Assembly (NCBI GenBank): GCA_017397765.1
Contig: JAFQIB010000118.1
Location: 1-42,327, forward strand
DNA from: Clostridia bacterium
GTDB lineage: Bacteria; Bacillota; Clostridia; Christensenellales; Aristaeellaceae
Reading direction: 5' to 3'
Length of the DNA stretch: 42,327 nucleotides
Below are positions 32,068-39,210 of this stretch, piece by piece. The number at the start of each line of letters is the position of its first letter. The first letter of the stretch is position 1. A model generated the notes under the pieces. The model made no database searches. It was given only the letters and a program-made list of their open reading frames with translations, and was not told the origin of the DNA. A program made the position numbers and the translations under genes.

Positions 32068-33756
32068 ATGAATGGGATCACCATCATGCTCATCGCTCTT
32101 GTTGTGTTGGGAGCGGGTTATCTTCTCTACGGCCGTTGGCTGGCCAAAACCTGGGGCGTAGACCCCAAGGCCAAGACCCCTGCCTATGAAATGGAGGACG
32201 GCGTGGATTATACCCCCACCGCACCCGGCGTGGTCTTCGGCCACCAGTTTGCCTCCATCGCCGGCGCCGGCCCCATCAACGGCCCCATTCAGGCCGCCGT
32301 CTTCGGCTGGGTGCCCGTGCTGCTGTGGGTGCTGGTCGGCGGCTTGTTCTTCGGCGCTGTGCAGGACTTTGTGTCCATGTTCGCCTCCGTCCGCAACAAA
32401 GGCCGTACCATCGGCTATATCATTGAGCTGTACATCGGCAAGATCGGCAAGAAGCTCTTCACCCTGTTCACCTGGCTGTTCTCCATCCTGGTGGTTGCCG
32501 CCTTTGCGGACGTGGTCGCCAACACCTTCAACGGCTTTGCCGCTACGCCCGATGTTTCCCTGGCCAACGGCCAGGTAGCGACCACCTCCATGCTGTTCAT
32601 CCTTGCAGCTGTTACGCTGGGCATCGTGCTGAAGGTGTGCCGCTTCAAGCCGCTGGTGAATACCGCCGTTGCGGTGGGTCTGCTGGTGCTGTGCATCGTG
32701 CTTGGCATGGCGCTGCCCATGTATGTGCCCACCGGCACCTGGCATCTGCTGGTGTTTGTCTACATCGCCATCGCCTCCGTCGTGCCCGTATGGGCGCTGC
32801 TGCAGCCCCGCGACTACCTGAACAGCTACCTGCTGGTGGCGATGATCGCCGCAGCGGTGGTGGGTGTGTTCGTTGCCAATCCCCAGATGAACCTGAACGC
32901 CTTCAACGGCTTTACCGTCAATGGTCAGCACATGTTCCCCATCCTCTTTGTGACCATTGCCTGCGGCGCTGTGTCCGGCTTCCATTCGCTGGTGTCCTCC
33001 GGCACCGCCTCCAAGCAGGTGCAGAACGAGAAGCACATGCTGCCCATCTCCTTTGGCGCCATGCTGATGGAAAGCCTGCTGGCCGTGATCGCACTGATCG
33101 CCGTGGGCGCAGTGTCCAGCGGTGCGCAGGTGGCCTCCGGTACCCCCGCCGTGGTGTTTGCCTCCGCCATCTCCGGCTTCCTGGGTAAGATCGGCATCCC
33201 GCAGAATGTGGCCTTTACGCTGATCAACCTGGCTGTTTCCGCCTTTGCCCTGACCTCCCTGGACTCCGTGGCCCGCGTTGGCCGTCTGGCCTTCCAGGAG
33301 TTCTTCCTGGATTCCACCGACACCGAGGAAAACATGAGCCCCGTCAAGAAGTTCCTCACCAACAAGTACACCGCCACCGTCGCTACCCTGGTGATGGCGT
33401 ATGCCCTGGCCAAGGCCGGCTATGCCAACATCTGGCCCCTGTTTGGCTCTGCCAACCAGCTGCTCAGCGCGCTGGCGCTCATCGCCTGCGCCGTGTTCCT
33501 CAAGCGGACCAACCGCAAGGGCTGGATGCTGTGGGCGCCCATGGGCATCATGCTGGCAGTGACCCTGACCGCCCTGTCCATGACCATCGTGGGCAAGTTC
33601 GGCGGCATCTTCGCCGGCACTACCGCCAACCTGGGCGGCGATTTGCTGCAGGGCAGCTTTGCCGTGGCGCTGTTCGTGCTGGGCGTGCTGGTTGCCGTGC
33701 AGGGCGTGAAGAAGCTCTTTGGCAAGCAGGCAGCTGACGAAACCGTGCAGGGCTGA
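32068..33756 (+). CDS. cstA: Carbon starvation CstA family transporter
   Basis: A protein of 562 residues with about 14-16 membrane helices. The CstA mark GVVFGHQFASIAGAGPINGPIQA is near residues 54-76, and SLDSVARVGRLAFQEFF is near residue 405. E. coli members carry peptides or pyruvate; this shorter Firmicute form fits the same family. An in-frame ATG 48 bases upstream is rejected because the family start MNGITIMLI lies at 32068, with AAAGGA 10 bases away. A T-box leader controls it, which points to a product linked to the supply of one amino acid. A strong terminator follows. Confidence 0.9.
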   Translation: MNGITIMLIALVVLGAGYLLYGRWLAKTWGVDPKAKTPAYEMEDGVDYTPTAPGVVFGHQFASIAGAGPINGPIQAAVFGWVPVLLWVLVGGLFFGAVQDFVSMFASVRNKGRTIGYIIELYIGKIGKKLFTLFTWLFSILVVAAFADVVANTFNGFAATPDVSLANGQVATTSMLFILAAVTLGIVLKVCRFKPLVNTAVAVGLLVLCIVLGMALPMYVPTGTWHLLVFVYIAIASVVPVWALLQPRDYLNSYLLVAMIAAAVVGVFVANPQMNLNAFNGFTVNGQHMFPILFVTIACGAVSGFHSLVSSGTASKQVQNEKHMLPISFGAMLMESLLAVIALIAVGAVSSGAQVASGTPAVVFASAISGFLGKIGIPQNVAFTLINLAVSAFALTSLDSVARVGRLAFQEFFLDSTDTEENMSPVKKFLTNKYTATVATLVMAYALAKAGYANIWPLFGSANQLLSALALIACAVFLKRTNRKGWMLWAPMGIMLAVTLTALSMTIVGKFGGIFAGTTANLGGDLLQGSFAVALFVLGVLVAVQGVKKLFGKQAADETVQG

Positions 33757-33785
33757 CCTGTCCGGCAAAGCAACTGAACAAACCG

Positions 33786-33826
33786 CACCGGAAGCCGGCA
33801 GAAGCTGGCTTCCGGTGTTTTCTTTT
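33786..33826 (+). terminator. Terminator after cstA
   Basis: Stem CACCGGAAGCC (33786-33796) with GGCTTCCGGTG (33807-33817), then TTTTCTTTTT. Confidence 0.88.
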
Positions 33827-33844
33827 TCGCCTGCGCTTCAGAAC

Positions 33845-33878
33845 AAAAAACGGAACGCCTGGGCATCCCGGCGTTCCG
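33845..33878 (-). terminator. Terminator after the HIT gene (minus strand)
   Basis: Stem CGGAACGCC (33851-33859) with GGCGTTCCG (33870-33878). On the minus strand it is followed by six T. It stands back to back with the cstA terminator. Confidence 0.85.
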
Positions 33879-33926
33879 CATCCCTGCCGCAGCCCGGTCA
33901 ATTACTTCGGGTGCTGCAGCAGCATA

Positions 33927-34346
33927 TTACAGGTTTTCCTTGATCTTCCGGATCATTTCGTCATATTCGGCGTCCGTCAGCCTGACCGCGCCGGGATTCA
34001 TGGCAAACACGCCGCCCCACTCAAATTCATCCTTGTATTTGGGCACGAGGTGGAAATGCAGATGGCAGCCGGTGTCGCCATAGGCGCCGTAGTTGATCTT
34101 GTTGGGGTGGAATGCCGCATGGATCGCCTTGGCTGCCCGGGCAATATCGGCAAAATAGTCATTGCGCTCCGTTTCCGTCAGGTCAACCAGCTCGCTGACA
34201 TGATCCTTGTACGCCACGATGCAGCGCCCGGGATGGCTCTGCTCCCGGAACAGGATCAGCGTGGAAACGCTCAGCTCGCAGATCACAATGCCGAATGCAT
34301 CCAGCAGTTCCCCTCGCGCACAGTAGCCGCAATTCATATCCTTCAT
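33927..34346 (-). CDS. HIT family hydrolase
   Basis: A protein of 139 residues. The histidine triad is HLHFHLV at 95-101. An N-terminal CGYC (6-9) may be half of a zinc site, as in several HIT proteins. HIT enzymes cleave nucleoside phosphoramidates, dinucleotides or AMP conjugates. The ATG at 34346 has AGGAGG 7 bases before it; a longer in-frame start lies upstream of the promoter and is rejected. It is a single-gene unit. Confidence 0.9.
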   Translation of the reverse strand: MKDMNCGYCARGELLDAFGIVICELSVSTLILFREQSHPGRCIVAYKDHVSELVDLTETERNDYFADIARAAKAIHAAFHPNKINYGAYGDTGCHLHFHLVPKYKDEFEWGGVFAMNPGAVRLTDAEYDEMIRKIKENL

Positions 34347-34374
34347 CACGATTCCTCCTGTACAGGTTTTTCTC

Positions 34375-34403
34375 ATTATACCGTTTCGGCGCTCAGGATG
34401 CAA
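34375..34403 (-). promoter_or_regulatory. Promoter of the HIT gene
   Basis: Minus strand: -35 TTGCAT (34398-34403), 17-base spacer, -10 TATAAT (34375-34380). From here to 34569 no gene is seen. Confidence 0.82.
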
Positions 34404-34569
34404 GAAAAATCTGACCGTGCAGCCGGAGGAAGCGGTCCGCCGCAATCCAGCTGCCCTTCATGAAACGCAAAAAGCGCACCCGCACACAGGTCTGACGGCC
34501 TGGGCAGGCGCGCGCTGTCGCCCTTTCCTGCGCCGGGGAAGGCTTAGTCCCCGCGCTCGAAGGCACCGT

Positions 34570-35826
34570 TTACGCCGGCAGATGCTGCAGCATCCAGCCC
34601 AGCATCCTCTGGTTGACCTCGAACACATCCCTGTACTTGCTGCTGCCGGCAAAGGCCGCCAGCGCCAGCAGCTCGTTGCCGATGAGCATCGCAGGCACCG
34701 CAGCCCGCTCCGCCGCCGTCAGCGAGGACACGCTGTCATAGCCCGCCAGCACCGAGCGGACAAACACGGGCCAATTCTCCGCCCAGGGCAGCTCCTCCCG
34801 GCCAAACACCTCCGAGAGCACTGCTGTCGCCGTGTAGCAGGGATCGAAGATCCGTGCGCAGCGGCGGGACAGGTCAAAGTCGATGAAGCCGATCCCGCTG
34901 CCCGTATCGATCAGATTGGACGGATTGGGGTCCCGGTGGATCAGCACCGCCGGCAGCGCCCGCAGCTTTTCCGCCTGCTGCGCATAATCCGCAGGGAAGT
35001 CCGCCGGCAGCGCTTCCCGGGCATTGGGCAGCGCCCAGTTCAGCAGATGATCGGCATAGGGTTCGTCATCCGCCAGGGCCATATCCTCCACCCGGGCTGC
35101 AGCCCGATGGAAAACGGCCAGCGCCTCGCCGATCCTGCGGCCCTTTTCCGGACTGCGGATCAGCTCGTCCGCGCGCAGGGGCTTGCCGGGCAGCCGTCGG
35201 CACAAGGTGATCTGCCAGCCCTCCGCCGCCGGCACGGACAGCTCCCCCGAGGGCAGCGGCAGCAGCAGCGCTGCCGGGAGTCCCTCCACCTCCAGCGCCC
35301 TGGACAGCTCATCCGCCAGGCGGCAGGCATAGCCGTCCCGGTACGCCTTGAGCATCAGCTCCTCCCCGGCGTACATCGCTGTTTCGCTGATATGCCCGGA
35401 AGGATAGGTGACAGGCGCCAGGGGCAGATCCAGGCCCCACCGGGTCAGCGCCTGCTGAAAAACGTCGCGGTTCAGCATGCTGAAAACCTCCTCCTTCAAA
35501 AGGGGGACGGTCGGCTGCACAGCCCGGTGCGCCTTCAGCCATGCCCTGGGCGAAGCGCCGTACTCCCGGGCAAAGGCCCGGTAAAAGCCGGAATGACTCC
35601 CGAAGCCCCAGCGGAGCGCCGCATCCGTCACGCCCATGCCCCGGCTGACCGCATAGATCGCATGGGCGAGCCTGCGCTTTGTCCGGTAGCGGCACAGGGG
35701 CATGCCGACCTCCTGACGGAACCGGTGCAGAAAATGCCACAGCGAGTATCCCGCCCGATCCGCCAGCTCGGCAGGATCGATCTCCGCCTCCAGCGTTTCT
35801 TCGATCCAATCCAGCACGCGCTGCAT
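34570..35826 (-). CDS. AraC-type DNA-binding domain fused to an aminoglycoside phosphotransferase-like kinase
   Basis: A protein of 418 residues in one unbroken frame. Residues 1-105 are an AraC/XylS double helix-turn-helix (LADRAGYSLWHFLHRFRQEVG, then ALRWGFGSHSGFYRAFAREYGASPRAW). Residues 150-410 are a phosphotransferase of the APH/choline kinase fold, with the catalytic loop LIHRDPNPSNL (295-305) and the metal motif IDFD (315-318). The usual AraC sensing domain is thus replaced by a kinase-like one, which may bind ATP and a small molecule as the signal. AAGGAGG stands ahead of the ATG. The inverted repeat at 35850-35867 may be its operator. Confidence 0.87.
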   Translation of the reverse strand: MQRVLDWIEETLEAEIDPAELADRAGYSLWHFLHRFRQEVGMPLCRYRTKRRLAHAIYAVSRGMGVTDAALRWGFGSHSGFYRAFAREYGASPRAWLKAHRAVQPTVPLLKEEVFSMLNRDVFQQALTRWGLDLPLAPVTYPSGHISETAMYAGEELMLKAYRDGYACRLADELSRALEVEGLPAALLLPLPSGELSVPAAEGWQITLCRRLPGKPLRADELIRSPEKGRRIGEALAVFHRAAARVEDMALADDEPYADHLLNWALPNAREALPADFPADYAQQAEKLRALPAVLIHRDPNPSNLIDTGSGIGFIDFDLSRRCARIFDPCYTATAVLSEVFGREELPWAENWPVFVRSVLAGYDSVSSLTAAERAAVPAMLIGNELLALAAFAGSSKYRDVFEVNQRMLGWMLQHLPA

Positions 35827-35849
35827 GGCCGTCCCTCCTTTCCTGATTG

Positions 35850-35882
35850 ATCAGGCTGCCGCCTGATACTGGGAAGAGTATA
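35850..35882 (-). promoter_or_regulatory. -10 element and inverted repeat before the AraC-kinase gene
   Basis: Minus strand -10 TATACT (35877-35882) with a poor -35. Between it and the start codon lies an inverted repeat ATCAGGC/GCCTGAT (35850-35867), a possible site for autoregulation. Confidence 0.45.
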
Positions 35883-35941
35883 GCATCCCGCGCCGGGAAA
35901 AACCTTGCGCCCTTTGCGGACTTTCCTGCAAAATCAAGCAG

Positions 35942-35973
35942 GGGGCTGCCGGCAGGTTCGTCCCCGCAGCCCC
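35942..35973 (-). terminator. Possible terminator after the small XRE gene
   Basis: Stem GGGGCTGC (35942-35949) with GCAGCCCC (35966-35973). On the minus strand it is followed by CTGCTTGATTTT, a weak T tract. Confidence 0.4.
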
Positions 35974-35983
35974 GAATGCGGCA

Positions 35984-36187
35984 TCAGCCCTCGGTTTCCG
36001 GCCAGAAAAGCTCGTCCAGCGTCTTGTCCAGCGCCTTGCAGATGGCCACGCACAGCTTCAGCGTCGGATTGTAGGAGCCGGATTCGATCAGCCCGATGGT
36101 CTGCCGCGTCACGCCCAGCTGCTCCGCCAGCTGCTCCTGGCTGAGATCCTTTTCGATCCGGGCGATCTTCATCTTCTTATTCTTCAT
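35984..36187 (-). CDS. Small XRE-family regulator
   Basis: A protein of 67 residues that is a bare helix-turn-helix (ARIEKDLSQEQLAEQLGVTRQTIGLIESGSYNPTLKL), of the short kind found behind small membrane-protein genes in Firmicutes. It overlaps the end of the membrane-protein gene by 11 bases. It probably represses its own operon through the TGCAA inverted repeat at 36901-36918. Confidence 0.88.
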   Translation of the reverse strand: MKNKKMKIARIEKDLSQEQLAEQLGVTRQTIGLIESGSYNPTLKLCVAICKALDKTLDELFWPETEG

Positions 36188-36842
36188 GCTCTGCCTCCGC
36201 AGCGGCCTTATCCGCCTGCTTCTCGCCCACCTTCAGCAGGGCGGTGAACATCAGGTAAAACAGGACACCCCACATCGCGCCCATGCCGATGATCTTCACG
36301 ATACCCATGGGGTCGAACGCGCCGTCCCGGATGCAGGACGGGCCGCCCATCACAATACCGAAGAACAGCGCACCCAGGGCCGTGGACTTCGCCAGCTGCA
36401 CCTTGCCTTTTGTCTCCGCCTTCTTGCCGCCCCACTGGAACAGGCCGTTCTTCACCGCCGCCACCGTGTAGATCAGCGCCGGGATCGACCAGACGATCAG
36501 CGACGCAGCATACCAGCCGGCATGGGCTTCATCCAGTAGGATCAGCAGGAACTCGCCGATCAGCAGCGTCATCAGCATCGCCATGAAGGCCTTGTTCAGG
36601 CAGGCATTGCGGATCTCCCGGAGGATCTCATCCCCGGCGTGCCACACGCCCCTGACGGTCATCAGCACCGCCGCCGCTCCCAGGCCCACGACCAGCGCCA
36701 GCACGTCCAGCAGGCAATACGCCCCGCCGCCCAGGCACACCTTGACGATCAGCACGATCACCTGCAGCGCGATCATCACCCACAGCAGCTTTGCCGCCAG
36801 GGCGTTGCTGCTTTTTTCAATCCGTTCATCGATCTGCTTCAT
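36177..36842 (-). CDS. Multi-helix membrane protein paired with the XRE regulator (DUF6773-like)
   Basis: A protein of 221 residues with about six hydrophobic segments (19-36, 43-62, 85-108, 112-130, 155-172, 182-205) and charged ends. The start MKQIDERIEKSSN and the pairing with a 67-residue XRE gene resemble DUF6773-type proteins; this is recalled, not proven. The ATG at 36842 has GGAGG 9 bases away and a consensus promoter upstream, so a longer frame to 36971 is rejected. The function is unknown. Confidence 0.75.
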   Translation of the reverse strand: MKQIDERIEKSSNALAAKLLWVMIALQVIVLIVKVCLGGGAYCLLDVLALVVGLGAAAVLMTVRGVWHAGDEILREIRNACLNKAFMAMLMTLLIGEFLLILLDEAHAGWYAASLIVWSIPALIYTVAAVKNGLFQWGGKKAETKGKVQLAKSTALGALFFGIVMGGPSCIRDGAFDPMGIVKIIGMGAMWGVLFYLMFTALLKVGEKQADKAAAEAEHEE

Positions 36843-36876
36843 GGGAAATCTCCTCCTTCGTTCGATTGACAGGGAC

Positions 36877-36918
36877 AGTATAGCATAACGCCTTGCATTT
36901 TGCAATATATATTTTGCA
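36877..36918 (-). promoter_or_regulatory. Promoter with overlapping TGCAA inverted repeat
   Basis: Minus strand: -35 TTGCAA (36900-36905), 17-base spacer, -10 TATACT (36877-36882). A near-perfect inverted repeat (TGCAA..TTGCA, 36901-36918) covers the -35 box, and another TTGCATTT lies at 36893-36900. This is a good candidate operator for the small XRE protein. Confidence 0.7.
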
Positions 36919-37058
36919 TTTTGTTTGATATAAATATTTTTGTGAACAACTTTGCTTGCACACGAAGACACTTACCGCAGAAAAAAGCGGCAGGCGTCAG
37001 CCCGCCGTGCCGTTCCTGCGGCATGGACATCACAGCAGCGGAGTCAGGCGACCTTCGC

Positions 37059-37430
37059 CTATTCCTCAGGCAAAAAGAACCGCCGCCCGCTGACCGTCTC
37101 GCCCCGCACATGCAGCGCCAGCCCCTTGCCCTTCTCCCAGGCATCCAGGAAGGCCTGCCCCTCCAGCAGCACCACATCCACCCACGCGCAGGACGGCGCC
37201 TCAAACTCCAGGCAGATCCGATCCAGGCGACACAGGCAGCTGACCTTGCGCCCGGAATCCGGCATGCACAGGCAGATGAGGGGCGTGGTGCCCTCGCCGT
37301 CCAGCCGGAAGGCCATGGGCACGACATAGGGCTGCTCCCCGTCGCAGAAGGCAGCGCGGGTGACATGGGCCGCGCGAAGCACATCCAGGCATTCCGCCGG
37401 GGTCAGGGGCTGATATACCAGCTGGGGCAT
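37059..37430 (-). CDS. Pyridoxamine 5'-phosphate oxidase-like FMN-binding protein
   Basis: A protein of 123 residues that fits the small split-barrel flavoprotein fold: AAFCDGEQPYVVPMAFRLDGE at about 25-46 (strand-turn-strand with PYVVP), then KVSCLCRLDRICLEFE. Firmicute members of this size bind FMN, but few have known reactions. AGAGGTG lies 7 bases before the ATG. It is a single-gene unit between the XRE/membrane pair and the terminator at 37554. Confidence 0.78.
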   Translation of the reverse strand: MPQLVYQPLTPAECLDVLRAAHVTRAAFCDGEQPYVVPMAFRLDGEGTTPLICLCMPDSGRKVSCLCRLDRICLEFEAPSCAWVDVVLLEGQAFLDAWEKGKGLALHVRGETVSGRRFFLPEE

Positions 37431-37553
37431 TGCACATCACCTCTGCTGGCAGGGTATGCGCAAGGGGGCTGAGGAGTGCAAAACAGCGCGCCCCGAAGAA
37501 GCCATTTGTCAAGGATAGATTTATCCAAAGCAGATGGTATTCCCCAAAGTCCC

Positions 37554-37589
37554 AAAACAAGCCTCCTGTTTTTGCAGGAGGCTTGTTTT
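37554..37589. terminator. Strong bidirectional terminator
   Basis: Fifteen-base-pair stem AAAACAAGCCTCCTG (37554-37568) with CAGGAGGCTTGTTTT (37575-37589), loop TTTTTG. T runs follow on both strands. It ends the sigma/ABC operon on the minus strand. Confidence 0.85.
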
Positions 37590-37631
37590 TGTTTGGTGCA
37601 TATTTGGTCTGTCAGATACAGGAAGTTGATT

Positions 37632-38414
37632 CTATACGATTGATATGTCTTCTTTCTTTAACGTAATACCAGTGATGCCATAGAGCAACAGGATAGGCAG
37701 CGCATACAGGACAGCTTCGGCATACTGATTGCTGCCGCTTCTGATGTCATTGAGCATCAGCGAGGCAGGACGAAGCTCTGTGTCCGGCAACAGGATCAGT
37801 GGTAGTTCCACCAGATTCCATGCCTCGGCAAAGCACAAAAGTGTCAGCACGGCAAGACCGGGCAACAGTTGAGGCATGATTGCTCGGCAGAAGATAGTCA
37901 ATTGAGATTTGCAATCCAGTAGTGCAGCTTCCCAATGCTCGCCGGGAATAGCGCGGATCAGCAGCCAAGCAATCAGCGGACCCAGAGGTGAGAACGCCTG
38001 CATCAGGATCACCGCAAGCTGCGTGTCGTACAGATTCAGCCAGCGACTCATTTTGAACACAGGTACCATGATGCTCTGGAAGGGCAACAGCAATAGCAAT
38101 AGCAACAACACACGAATGAGCCCGACGCCTTTGATACTGCTGCGAGCCAGGAACAGACCACCAAGCACCGACAACGGCAATTGCAAAATCAGCGTACTCA
38201 GTGCGATCTTGATGGAGTTCATCAGCTGAATAAGCAGTTCTTCGTTATCAAACATGATGGTATATCGCTGCCAGGAAGCTTGCAGAAAAACCGTTTCGCC
38301 TTTCAGGAAAGAAATCAGATCCCCTTGAAAGAAGGAAGCAGCGAACAGCATCAGCATCGGCAAGGCAAATGTCAGAAGCAGAACAACCAGCACACATGCG
38401 GTGATTTTCTTCAT
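37632..38414 (-). CDS. Sugar-type ABC permease (MalG-like)
   Basis: A protein of 260 residues with about six membrane helices. The EAA-like loop is EAALLDCKSQLTIFCRAIMPQLLPGLAV (about 162-189), weaker than usual: the family glycine after the EAA is replaced. It overlaps the preceding permease by four bases, with AAGGAGG ahead of its ATG. It is the last gene of the sigma-sensor-permease operon. No ATP-binding protein gene accompanies it, so a shared ATPase such as an MsmK type would be needed for transport, or the permease pair does not transport at all. Confidence 0.85.
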   Translation of the reverse strand: MKKITACVLVVLLLTFALPMLMLFAASFFQGDLISFLKGETVFLQASWQRYTIMFDNEELLIQLMNSIKIALSTLILQLPLSVLGGLFLARSSIKGVGLIRVLLLLLLLLPFQSIMVPVFKMSRWLNLYDTQLAVILMQAFSPLGPLIAWLLIRAIPGEHWEAALLDCKSQLTIFCRAIMPQLLPGLAVLTLLCFAEAWNLVELPLILLPDTELRPASLMLNDIRSGSNQYAEAVLYALPILLLYGITGITLKKEDISIV

Positions 38415-39208
38415 GCCAGCCGCCTCCTTTTCATGATCAGAAACGCTGCCCCGTACAAAATCAGCGCAAAGAGTACCAGCAAGACCGCACAGGCAGCGAC
38501 ATACTGGAAATTCATCTTCACATACTGATGGTTCATGTAATGCTGAAGCATGTATACCTTGGACGATGGATAATCACCAAAGAGAAGATAGCTTTCTTTA
38601 TAGCAGCGGAACATGAACATGGTCAGAAAGATCATCACGCCAGCCAGTTGTTCTCCGGCCATGGGTAAACGAATGGCAAAGTATGTCCTGACAGCGCCTG
38701 CCCCATCCAACGCGGCAGCGTCGGTAATAGCTTGTGGGATTTTCTGCAATGCCGTGTAAAGCAGAACAGCACCTACACCAGCATACTTCCAGAGATAGAG
38801 TGTTATCAGTGCGGCCTGAGAGGATGCTGACGCCAGCATGGACCGAGTGTCGAACACCGCTGACCACAGGCTGACTGCCGAAACCGAAGGGATCAGCAGC
38901 GGAAGAAGCAGAACGGCCATGCCCAGCCCAGTCAGCTTCGGATGCCGATACAGCAGCGGTGCTATCACCAATGAGGCCAGCAATGCCGCCAGAATCATTC
39001 CACCACCCAGCAAAGACAGGTTCTGCATTCCCATCTGGAAGTACTGATTGCTCATTACATAGCTGAAATTATCAAGTCCGGCAAAGCGATCATCGAAAGC
39101 ACTGTTTACCAAAGCGTAATAGACCGTCATTCCCAGCGGAACCAGATAGCATGCAGCGAATCCCAACAAGGGAAGTGCGCCGATCAGAAGTAATTTCTGC
39201 TTCTTCAT
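38411..39208 (-). CDS. Sugar-type ABC permease (MalF-like)
   Basis: A protein of 265 residues with about six membrane helices. YLVPLGMTVYYALVNS and the F..LDNFSYVM stretch are typical of MalF-type permeases. The EAA loop is DAAALDGAGAVRTYFAIRLPMAG (about 164-186), well conserved. It starts only 2 bases after the binding-protein gene and overlaps the next permease by 4, so all three are translated together. Confidence 0.88.
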   Translation of the reverse strand: MKKQKLLLIGALPLLGFAACYLVPLGMTVYYALVNSAFDDRFAGLDNFSYVMSNQYFQMGMQNLSLLGGGMILAALLASLVIAPLLYRHPKLTGLGMAVLLLPLLIPSVSAVSLWSAVFDTRSMLASASSQAALITLYLWKYAGVGAVLLYTALQKIPQAITDAAALDGAGAVRTYFAIRLPMAGEQLAGVMIFLTMFMFRCYKESYLLFGDYPSSKVYMLQHYMNHQYVKMNFQYVAACAVLLVLFALILYGAAFLIMKRRRLA

Positions 39209-39210
39209 GG

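Noticed and set aside
31954-33768. Long minus-strand frame opposite cstA
   Set aside because: The product is an abnormal His/Gly/Gln-rich string. The plus strand encodes CstA with a T-box leader and terminator.
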